Shown one piece after another: positions 1 through 5,264 of a stretch of 8,032 bases of DNA (the stretch's first letter is position 1; the number at the start of each line of letters is the position of its first letter). The translations under genes and the position numbers were made by a program. Where the stretch lies: positions 1 to 8,032 of the forward strand of contig CAJTQM010000028.1 of NCBI GenBank assembly GCA_910578255.1. The letters are read 5' to 3'. This DNA is from an uncultured Oscillospiraceae bacterium. GTDB taxonomy: Bacteria; Bacillota; Clostridia; Oscillospirales; Ruminococcaceae. Below the pieces are notes generated by a model. It searched no databases. It saw only the letters and a list, made by a program, of their open reading frames with translations, and was not told where the DNA came from.

Positions 1-707
1 TCAATGATCCGATACATCTCCTCGGCCGTTTCGCCCACTGCCAAGCCCCCAATGGCAACGCCGTCCAGGTCCATACCGGCTAACTCCTGCATGTGCTGCG
101 CCCGCAGATCGTCAAACACGCAGCCCTGATTAATGCCGAACAACATCTGGTGGGGATTGATCGTATCCTCCTGCCGGTTCAGGCGGTCCAGTTCCTCGCG
201 GCAGCGGTATAGCCACCGCGTCGTCCGGGCGACCGACGCCTTCGCGTATTCCAACGGTGCGGGATTCTCCACACATTCGTCGAAAGCCATGGCAATGGTG
301 GAACCCAAATTCGACTGAATCCGCATGCTTTCTTCCGGTCCCATAAAAATCTTTTTCCCGTCCACATGAGAGGAAAAATAAACGCCTTCCTCCCGGATGG
401 TCCGCAGCTTCGCCAGGGAAAACACCTGAAAGCCGCCGCTGTCGGTAAGAATCGGCCCCTGCCACCCCATAAACCGATGCAGGCCGCCCAGATCGTGGAT
501 CAATCTATCCCCCGGGCGGATATGCAGATGGTAGGTATTGCAAAGTTCCACCTGGCATTTTAGTTCCACCAGATCAAAGGAGGATATCCCCCCTTTGATG
601 GCGGCGGCCGTTCCAACATTCATAAAGGCGGGCATTTGTATGTCGCCGTGTACCGTGTGAAAAATTCCCCTGCGGGCAGCGCCCTCCTGCTTTAAAAGCT
701 GATACAT
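1..707 (-). CDS. tgt: tRNA-guanine(34) transglycosylase, 3'-truncated by window edge
   Basis: Base-exchange enzyme that replaces guanine 34 of Asp, Asn, His and Tyr tRNAs with preQ1, a step of queuosine synthesis. The reading frame is open from the ATG at 707 to the left edge (235 complete residues of the roughly 370-380 usual). Visible TIM-barrel motifs are NTYHLHIRPG (57-66), the nucleophile-region DSGGFQVF (89-96), FDEC (142-145), GINQG (191-195) and IGGLAVGE (219-226). By family alignment these supply the equivalents of Zymomonas Tgt Asp102, Asp156, Cys158, Gln203 and Val233. The Cys/Val pair is the bacterial preQ1-type pocket, not the eukaryotic queuine-type one. The second catalytic Asp and the zinc-binding Cys/His cluster would lie beyond the window. 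The start is supported by GGAGAG at 717-722, nine bases upstream, and by the N-terminus MYQLLKQEGAARRGIF, which fits the family. queA, the next pathway gene, lies 3.4 kb away on the other strand. Confidence 0.97.
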   Translation of the reverse strand, partial: MYQLLKQEGAARRGIFHTVHGDIQMPAFMNVGTAAAIKGGISSFDLVELKCQVELCNTYHLHIRPGDRLIHDLGGLHRFMGWQGPILTDSGGFQVFSLAKLRTIREEGVYFSSHVDGKKIFMGPEESMRIQSNLGSTIAMAFDECVENPAPLEYAKASVARTTRWLYRCREELDRLNRQEDTINPHQMLFGINQGCVFDDLRAQHMQELAGMDLDGVAIGGLAVGETAEEMYRII

Positions 708-758
708 CCCTTTTCACTCTCCAGAAAAATGCAATGAATCCTTTGTCCAACGCTGTTT

Positions 759-787
759 ATTATACTATATTTTTCTCTGGCGGACAA
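759..787 (-). promoter_or_regulatory. sigma-A promoter of tgt
   Basis: Read on the minus strand, TTGTCC (782-787) and TATAAT (759-764) are separated by exactly 17 bases, giving a likely transcription start near 752 and a short leader of about 45 bases. I see no preQ1 riboswitch-like pattern in that short leader. The promoter is back to back with the promoter of the EamA gene. Confidence 0.8.
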
Positions 788-813
788 ATGATTTTTCTTT
801 TTTCCAATCCGGA

Positions 814-842
814 TTGCAATACGTTCTCTCTGCCTTTATACT
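814..842 (+). promoter_or_regulatory. sigma-A promoter of the EamA-family gene
   Basis: TTGCAA (814-819) and TATACT (837-842) with a 17-base spacer. Transcription would start near 849, so the leader is very short and consists largely of the purine-rich ribosome binding region. The -35 box lies 26 bases from the -35 box of the divergent tgt promoter. Confidence 0.7.
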
Positions 843-871
843 AAAAGAAAAAGGAAAAGGAAGTGCAAACT

Positions 872-1288
872 ATGTGGTGGATCTATGCTGTCGGTTCAGC
901 GGTATTTGCCGCGCTGACCTCAATTTTGGCAAAAATCGGAATTGAAAACGTAAATTCCAATTTGGCAACCGCCATCCGAACGATTGTTGTTTTGGTTTTG
1001 GCTTGGGGAATGGTTTTTTTAACCGGCTCCCAATCCGGCTTAAAGGAAATCAACGGCAAAAGCTGGCTTTTTTTGATCCTTTCCGGTTTGGCAACCGGCT
1101 TATCCTGGCTTTGCTATTACCACGCAATCCAGGTGGGGGATGTATCCAAAGTAGTTCCCATTGATAAATTAAGCGTCGTTTTAACGATTGTGCTGGCCTT
1201 TGTGATTTTCCACGAAACAATCAGCTGGAAGTCTCTTGTCGGCTGCGTGCTCATTGGTGCCGGCACATTGTTTATGGTCATGAAATAA
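872..1288 (+). CDS. Small EamA-family (DMT superfamily) membrane transporter
   Basis: The 138-residue product has five predicted hydrophobic segments (about 3-21, 31-51, 64-83, 98-114 and 119-136). It is a single EamA domain with the typical conserved features: an early Ala/Ile-rich helix followed by NSNLATAIRT (28-37), LSWLCYYHA (77-85), PIDKLSVVLT (96-105) and a helix-ending HE (114-115). It resembles the roughly 140-residue group I know as COG2510. Single-domain members are thought to work as dimers and move small metabolites or drugs across the cytoplasmic membrane; the substrate here cannot be told. An in-frame GTG at 863 would add three residues. The ATG at 872 is preferred because AGGAAG (858-863) sits eight bases before it, although AAGGAA at 851-856 could serve the GTG. 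The gene converges on the lysine operon with a 12-base gap and no visible terminator. Confidence 0.88.
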   Translation: MWWIYAVGSAVFAALTSILAKIGIENVNSNLATAIRTIVVLVLAWGMVFLTGSQSGLKEINGKSWLFLILSGLATGLSWLCYYHAIQVGDVSKVVPIDKLSVVLTIVLAFVIFHETISWKSLVGCVLIGAGTLFMVMK

Positions 1289-1300
1289 TCAGATGTCATT

Positions 1301-1732
1301 TTACTCTTTCGCCTGCAGAATTTCTAAAACTGTTTTTTCATCCCAGCTGTCGCAGCAGGCGACAAAAGCATTTTGGCTTTGGTAAAACAGTTTTCTGCCA
1401 TCGGGACCATTCCAGAAAAGCGCCTGTATTTGCTCGCTCTCCCAGCCTCTTCCCTCTAACAGCGTCTTTTCCGTAATCGAAATTTGCACCGGTACCCCTG
1501 TCTGACAGCGCAGCCTTTGATAAAAGCGGAAAAGAAGTTCCATCTGACCGTCCGGCACAAAAAAGCTGGTCTCGGCCGGCCGGATGCCGGGCGGCGCAAA
1601 AAGCGCCGCAACTTTTAGTCCGCTGCTGGCAAGAGCGCTTAACAAAGCCGAAAAAAATCGGGATTCCTCTAAAGGCCAGGACATACGCGCCAGCAAAAGC
1701 TGACTGGTTTTTTGAAGAAATTTTTTATGCAT
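1301..1732 (-). CDS. Unrecognised 143-residue protein, third gene of asd-dapA operon
   Basis: I do not recognise the family. The start ATG overlaps the dapA stop codon by eight bases (ATGCATAA). A perfect AGGAGG at 1741-1746, inside the dapA 3' end and eight bases from the ATG, strongly supports real, probably coupled translation. The product appears soluble and cytoplasmic: no signal peptide and no convincing membrane helix, although residues 28-48 are hydrophobic. It begins basic (MHKKFLQK), has a helical-looking first half, and has a strand-rich middle with VPDGQMELLFRFYQRL (59-74) and GVPVQISITEK (79-89). Near its end are FWNGPDGRKLFYQ (106-118) and a Cys-Cys pair at 126-127; Cys76 is a third cysteine. 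Position suggests a link to diaminopimelate/lysine synthesis or simply co-transcription. No function is claimed. Confidence 0.75.
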   Translation of the reverse strand: MHKKFLQKTSQLLLARMSWPLEESRFFSALLSALASSGLKVAALFAPPGIRPAETSFFVPDGQMELLFRFYQRLRCQTGVPVQISITEKTLLEGRGWESEQIQALFWNGPDGRKLFYQSQNAFVACCDSWDEKTVLEILQAKE

Positions 1733-2642
1733 CTTCCCCGCCTCCTGTGTGTTTCAAAGGAATGCCCAGTTTTTCCATCTCCCTTTCTAAAAGCTGCTGT
1801 ACTTCCTGCGACGGTTCTGTCAAGGGCATCCGGCAGGGACCTGCCTGCCATCCGGCGAGGTTCATCGCTTTTTTAATTGGAATCGGATTTACCTGGGCGA
1901 ACAACCCGTCGATTAAGCGCAAAAGATGCAGTTGCATTTTCCGACAGTTCTCCATATCCCCCTCCAGACCGAACCGGCATAGGTCGGACATCGGACCGGG
2001 AAGCAGGTTGGAAACCACCGATACCACGCCCTTTCCCCCGACAGAGAGGAGCGGCGCGGCGATCTCGTCATTTCCGCTGTAGACCGGCAGATTTTCCCCG
2101 CACCGGTCGACAATACGCAGAGCCTTGGCCACATCCCCGCTGGCCTCCTTTATGCCGGCAATCAGCGGATGTTCCGCCAGTCTTTGGCAGGTTTCCAGCG
2201 AAATGTCCATTCCCGTGCGAGACGGCACGTTATACACAATCATCGGCAGGCCCGCCGCTTCCGCAATGGTAAAAAAGTGATTGACCAGCCCCTCCTGGGT
2301 GGTTTTATTGTAGTACGGGGTTACCGACATCAGCGCGTCTGCGCCGATGCTTGCCGCCTCTTTGGAGGTAACAACCGAGAAGGCAGTGTCGTTGCTGCCG
2401 CTGCCCGCGATGACCGGCACCCGCCCCGCCGCCTGTTCTACCACGCAGGCCACCGCCCGCAGATGCTCTTTTCGACTGAGCGCCGCACATTCTCCGGTGG
2501 TCCCGCAGACCACAAGCGCGTGAATCCCCTGCTGAATCTGCCATTCAACCAGCCTTCTCATTTCCCCCAGATTCAGCGTCCCATCCGGGTGCATCGGGGT
2601 GATTAACGCGGTAGCCGCGCCGAAAAAAACAGCTTGTTTCAT
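1725..2642 (-). CDS. dapA: 4-hydroxy-tetrahydrodipicolinate synthase
   Basis: The 305-residue product condenses pyruvate with aspartate semialdehyde, the committed step to diaminopimelate and lysine, in the cytoplasm. It is a TIM-barrel class I aldolase of slightly above-average length (usually about 290-300). Visible active-site motifs are GTTGE (47-51), TPYYNK (108-113), YNVPSRTG (137-144), IKEAS (164-168) with the Schiff-base lysine at 165, and GNDE (190-193). With an offset of four from E. coli, Thr48, Tyr111, Tyr137, Arg142 and Lys165 match the proton-relay triad, substrate-binding Arg and catalytic Lys. The start is supported by AGGCGG (2651-2656), eight bases upstream. The gene lies 81 bases after asd with no terminator between, so the two are likely co-transcribed, and Asd makes its substrate. 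A downstream gene overlaps its stop codon by eight bases. Confidence 0.98.
   Translation of the reverse strand: MKQAVFFGAATALITPMHPDGTLNLGEMRRLVEWQIQQGIHALVVCGTTGECAALSRKEHLRAVACVVEQAAGRVPVIAGSGSNDTAFSVVTSKEAASIGADALMSVTPYYNKTTQEGLVNHFFTIAEAAGLPMIVYNVPSRTGMDISLETCQRLAEHPLIAGIKEASGDVAKALRIVDRCGENLPVYSGNDEIAAPLLSVGGKGVVSVVSNLLPGPMSDLCRFGLEGDMENCRKMQLHLLRLIDGLFAQVNPIPIKKAMNLAGWQAGPCRMPLTEPSQEVQQLLEREMEKLGIPLKHTGGGEDA
1741..1746 (-). promoter_or_regulatory. Strong Shine-Dalgarno site for the 143-residue gene
   Basis: Read on the minus strand this is AGGAGG, eight bases before the ATG at 1732 and embedded in the last codons of dapA. A full-consensus site in this position is the best evidence that the short downstream gene is real, and it fixes its start. 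Confidence 0.8.
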
Positions 2643-2723
2643 CAGATCAACCGCCTTTCTAACAATCCAGTCAGATGTGGTTTCTCTGCCGAAGCAAGCT
2701 GCATTTTTTACCTGTTATGTACT

Positions 2724-3806
2724 TTAGTCCAGATAGCCCTTGGCCGCCAGCAGTTCCGCCATCAAGACAGCGCCGCCTGCCGCGCCGCGCAGGGTGTTAT
2801 GAGAAAGGCAGACAAACTTCACATCATACTGCGTATCTTCTCTTAAACGTCCCACCGAAACGGCCATCCCGTTTTCCAGCATCCGGTCCAGCTTGGGCTG
2901 CGGCCGGTCGCTTTCCTCGAAATAATGCAAAAACTGCTTGGGAGCGCTAGGCAATCCCAGTTTTTGCGGCGCACCCGAAAAGGCCGCCCATTTTTCCCGG
3001 ATCTGCTCCAGTATCGGTTTTTTCGCAAAGCTGGCAAACACCGCCGCCATATGGCCGTCCGACACATTGACCCGCAGACATTGGGTGGTAATCGAAGGGC
3101 CCTTTGCCGGGAGAATCCCCTCCGGCCCAACCGTTCCCCAGATTTTTAAAGGCTCCTGCTCGCTTTTTTCCTCTTCTCCGGAAATGAATGGAATGACGTT
3201 ATCCGCCATCTCCGGCCAGGTGGAAAAAGTCTTTCCTGCGCCGGAAATCGCCTGATAGGTACAGGCCAGCGCCTTGGTCACGCCAAATTCCTCCATCAAC
3301 GGGTGCAGCGCCGGGACATAGCTTTGTAACGAGCAGTTGGATTTTACCGCGATAAAGCCCCGCTTGGTCCCCAAACGCTTGCGCTGGATGTCAACCAGCG
3401 CCACATGGTCATCGTTAATTTCCGGGATGATCATTGGCACGTCGGGGGTTGCCCTGTGAGCACTGTTATTGGAGATAACCGGGCACTCCAGTTTGGCATA
3501 CGCCTCTTCCAGCGAGCGGGTCTCGGCTTTATTTAAACTTACCGCACAGAAAACAAAGTCCACCATACCCGCGATTTTTTCCATGTCGGCTTCAGCGTCC
3601 AGAACCACCATCTTTTTGATTCTCTCCGGAATCGGCGTATCCATTGCCCACCGCTGGCCCACCGCTTCTTCATAGGTCTTTCCAGCGGAACGGGACGACG
3701 CCGCCAAAACCACCGGATGAAACCACGGATGCTTTTCCAGGAGGCTAATAAACCGCTGACCAACCATCCCGGTTGCGCCAATAATGCCGACTTTAAACTC
3801 TTTCAT
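2724..3806 (-). CDS. asd: Aspartate-semialdehyde dehydrogenase, archaeal/fungal type
   Basis: The 360-residue product reduces beta-aspartyl phosphate to aspartate semialdehyde with NADPH, feeding lysine/diaminopimelate and potentially threonine/methionine. The N-terminal Rossmann fold opens with VGIIGATGMVGQRF (6-19). The catalytic cysteine is Cys158 in KSNCSLQ (155-161). The likely substrate-binding Arg245 and catalytic His252 lie in CLRVNVSDGHMAAV (243-256). The NCS(L/T)Q context, the EEEKSEQEPLKI segment (211-222) and the SDGH motif are those of the archaeal/fungal-type family (about 350-360 residues), not the E. coli type. AAGGAG (3815-3820) lies eight bases before the ATG at 3806. asd is the first gene of the asd-dapA-unknown operon. 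Its own promoter is uncertain: the upstream gap is long and only a weak candidate is visible. Confidence 0.97.
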   Translation of the reverse strand: MKEFKVGIIGATGMVGQRFISLLEKHPWFHPVVLAASSRSAGKTYEEAVGQRWAMDTPIPERIKKMVVLDAEADMEKIAGMVDFVFCAVSLNKAETRSLEEAYAKLECPVISNNSAHRATPDVPMIIPEINDDHVALVDIQRKRLGTKRGFIAVKSNCSLQSYVPALHPLMEEFGVTKALACTYQAISGAGKTFSTWPEMADNVIPFISGEEEKSEQEPLKIWGTVGPEGILPAKGPSITTQCLRVNVSDGHMAAVFASFAKKPILEQIREKWAAFSGAPQKLGLPSAPKQFLHYFEESDRPQPKLDRMLENGMAVSVGRLREDTQYDVKFVCLSHNTLRGAAGGAVLMAELLAAKGYLD

Positions 3807-3923
3807 TGTCCTGACTCCTTTGCTTTCTTACTTTTATCCTATTTCCCCGCCTGCAAAATGGTGACAGAAAAAGCGTACTCCATTGATTTTTCTTGCGCCA
3901 AATCCAAAAAGGTTCGCGTTTTT

Positions 3924-3957
3924 CGATTTGCCAACCGATAAAAATCGCCGATTTGCC
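3924..3957. repeat. Cluster of CGATTT half-sites, operator-like
   Basis: The nine-base word CGATTTGCC occurs twice in direct orientation (3924-3932 and 3949-3957), offset by 25 bases. Between them lie the palindrome CGATAAAAATCG (3936-3947) and an inverted copy of the half-site, AAATCG (3942-3947). With the second CGATTT this forms AAATCG-C-CGATTT (3942-3954). The cluster ends ten bases before the -35 box of the queA promoter and lies within the presumed asd leader. A DNA-binding regulator is a reasonable inference; its identity is unknown. Confidence 0.4.
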
Positions 3958-3967
3958 GGAAAAGCAG

Positions 3968-3996
3968 TTGTCAACCGGCCGGCATTGCATTATAAT
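3968..3996 (+). promoter_or_regulatory. sigma-A promoter of queA
   Basis: TTGTCA (3968-3973) and a perfect TATAAT (3991-3996) with a 17-base spacer, predicting a start near 4003 and a leader of about 118 bases before the queA ATG. The -10 box overlaps a palindromic ATTATAAT, so the opposite strand also reads TATAAT at 3989-3994. Confidence 0.8.
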
Positions 3997-4018
3997 AACA
4001 GATAGCGCTGTATTTGCA
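3989..4018 (-). promoter_or_regulatory. Possible asd operon promoter
   Basis: On the minus strand TATAAT (3989-3994) is preceded, with an 18-base spacer, by TGCAAA (4013-4018), which matches the -35 consensus at only three positions. It is the best candidate found upstream of asd; TAGGAT at 3836-3841 is a weaker alternative. If used, it shares its -10 bases with the queA promoter, and the asd leader would be about 176 bases. Confidence 0.3.
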
Positions 4019-4120
4019 GGATGGAAAACCTTTTCCGTCAGTATTTTTGTAATAGTACCATTTACAAGTCAGGCTTGTCAATTGTTTTTCCATGTTTTAT
4101 CGTTATAGGTGAAAATGAAA
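4003..4120 (+). promoter_or_regulatory. queA 5' leader with alternative short helices
   Basis: The predicted untranslated leader contains overlapping complementary segments. ATGGAAAA (4021-4028) can pair with TTTTCCAT (4086-4093), enclosing the middle of the leader. Its GGAAAA part can instead pair locally with TTTTCC (4031-4036), though with at most a four-base loop. Likewise TTGTAA (4047-4052) can pair with TTACAA (4062-4067), while ACAAG (4064-4068) can pair with CTTGT (4074-4078), followed by a T-rich stretch at 4082-4089. This might be an attenuator or an undescribed riboswitch. All helices are short and A/U-rich, so chance is a real alternative. It does not match the preQ1 riboswitch patterns I know. 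Confidence 0.3.
4107..4112 (+). promoter_or_regulatory. Ribosome binding site that decides the queA start
   Basis: AGGTGA lies eight bases before the ATG at 4121. Two other in-frame starts, GTG at 4109 and ATG at 4115, either overlap this site or sit two bases from it and have no other Shine-Dalgarno sequence. The choice of 4121 also gives the family-typical N-terminus MKKSDFWYDLP. Confidence 0.65.
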
Positions 4121-5170
4121 ATGAAAAAAAGTGATTTTTGGTATGATTTGCCCGAAGCTTTGATCGCCCAAACTCCCGTTGAGCCGCGGGATCATTCCCG
4201 GCTGATGCATCTGTCCGTGCCCGGCGGCCAGATCGAGCATCTGCATTTTTACGATCTTTTAGATCTTCTGCATCCCGGCGATTGCTTAATCCTCAACGAC
4301 TCTCGCGTACTGCCCGCCCGGTTATACGGCAACAAATCGACCGGTGCGCAGATCGAGTTGCTTTTGCTGGAGCAAAAACAGGCCGACCTTTGGGAAGTAT
4401 TGGTCAAGCCCGGGAAAAAGGCCCTGCCCGGTGCGCAGATTTCTTTTGGCGGTGGGCGGCTTGTTGCCGATGTTCTACAGGTGCTGGAGGGCGGCAATCG
4501 TCTGGTCAAATTTACTTATGACGGCAATTTCTACAGCATTTTGGAAGAGATCGGCCAGATGCCCCTGCCTCATTACATTACAGCAAAGCTTCAGGATAAA
4601 GAACGCTACCAGACAGTTTATTCTCATGAAATCGGTTCTGCAGCCGCGCCTACTGCCGGGCTGCATTTTACCCTGGAAATGCTGGACAAACTCCGGCAAA
4701 AAGGGGTCAAAATCGGATATGTGACGCTGCACGTGGGATTGGGCACCTTCCGGCCGGTTAAGGTCGACGAGATTACCGAGCATAAAATGCACGCCGAGCA
4801 TTACCGTCTCCCAGAGGAAACCGCCCGGCTGATTTGTGAAACCAAACAATCTGGTGGTCGGGTCATCGCGGTGGGGACCACCAGCACCCGTACGCTGGAG
4901 TCGGTAGCGGCAAAATACGGCGAAATCCGCGCCGACGAAGGGTATACGGACATTTTTCTTTATCCCGGCTGCACTTTCCGTGTGTTGGATGGGTTGATTA
5001 CCAACTTTCATCTTCCGGAAAGCACCCTGATCATGCTGGTCAGTGCCTTTGCCGGATATGAAAACACCATGCGCGCTTACCAACTCGCAGTCGAGGAAAA
5101 ATACCGCTTTTATAGCTTTGGGGACGCGATGTTCATTAACATTGACAAAGGCTCCCCGTCTTTTAAATAG
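4121..5170 (+). CDS. queA: SAM:tRNA ribosyltransferase-isomerase (QueA)
   Basis: The 349-residue product transfers and isomerises the ribosyl moiety of S-adenosylmethionine onto preQ1 at tRNA position 34, giving epoxyqueuosine. It acts directly after Tgt. Length and motifs are those of a complete QueA: SDFWYDLPEALIAQTP (4-19), LNDSRVLPARL (58-68), GSAAAPTAGLHFT (172-184), LHVGLGTFRPV (203-213), HKMHAEHY (221-228), VGTTSTRTLES (251-261), NFHLPESTLIMLVSAF (295-310) and YSFGDAM (331-337). Three in-frame starts occur in a GAAAAT-type repeat (GTG 4109, ATG 4115, ATG 4121); the last is chosen on ribosome-site spacing and family N-terminus. The gene stands alone behind its own promoter and leader and ends at a strong hairpin terminator, not in the ruvB-queA-tgt arrangement common elsewhere. 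Confidence 0.98.
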   Translation: MKKSDFWYDLPEALIAQTPVEPRDHSRLMHLSVPGGQIEHLHFYDLLDLLHPGDCLILNDSRVLPARLYGNKSTGAQIELLLLEQKQADLWEVLVKPGKKALPGAQISFGGGRLVADVLQVLEGGNRLVKFTYDGNFYSILEEIGQMPLPHYITAKLQDKERYQTVYSHEIGSAAAPTAGLHFTLEMLDKLRQKGVKIGYVTLHVGLGTFRPVKVDEITEHKMHAEHYRLPEETARLICETKQSGGRVIAVGTTSTRTLESVAAKYGEIRADEGYTDIFLYPGCTFRVLDGLITNFHLPESTLIMLVSAFAGYENTMRAYQLAVEEKYRFYSFGDAMFINIDKGSPSFK

Positions 5171-5195
5171 ACCAGCCGCCGCCTGCCGTGCGACA

Positions 5196-5233
5196 AAAAG
5201 GATCTGCTCGGATAATACCGGACAGATCCTTTT
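5196..5233. terminator. Bidirectional terminator between queA and pepV
   Basis: AAAAGGATCTG (5196-5206) pairs perfectly with CAGATCCTTTT (5223-5233). The stem continues inward with one C/A mismatch, a T-G wobble and CGG/CCG around the loop ATAATA. T-rich tails follow on both strands, so it can end queA transcripts (plus) and pepV transcripts (minus). Confidence 0.9.
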
Positions 5234-5264
5234 CTTTTCCCGCTTCAAATAGAAGGTGCGCCAG

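Larger units (their letters stand above)
3807..4120. other. Gene-free divergent control region between asd and queA
   Basis: These 314 bases hold no credible gene; the short open frames crossing them lack ribosome binding sites and family resemblance. They contain the queA promoter, a -10-like palindrome that could serve asd, a cluster of CGATTT half-sites, and the queA leader, each listed separately. On the asd side the minus-strand leader could be up to about 176 bases. I looked there for a lysine riboswitch (its conserved purine-rich internal-loop sequences) and for a terminator before asd, and found neither. Confidence 0.75.

Noticed and set aside
1877..2606. Long plus-strand open frames over dapA (131 and 145 codons)
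   Set aside because: They are low-complexity Arg/Pro-rich shadows of dapA with no ribosome binding sites or family resemblance.
3807..3988. Lysine riboswitch in the asd leader
   Set aside because: The conserved purine-rich core sequences and a following terminator hairpin are not visible; only short AT-rich repeats are present.
3793..3990. Small minus-strand gene upstream of asd (65 codons)
   Set aside because: It overlaps the asd ribosome binding site and start, has no good ribosome site itself, and its product looks random.
4075..4106. Second queA promoter using TTGTCA at 4075-4080
   Set aside because: No -10 box occurs at a workable spacing: TTTATC gives 15 bases and TTATAG gives 22. 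The upstream promoter at 3968-3996 is far better.
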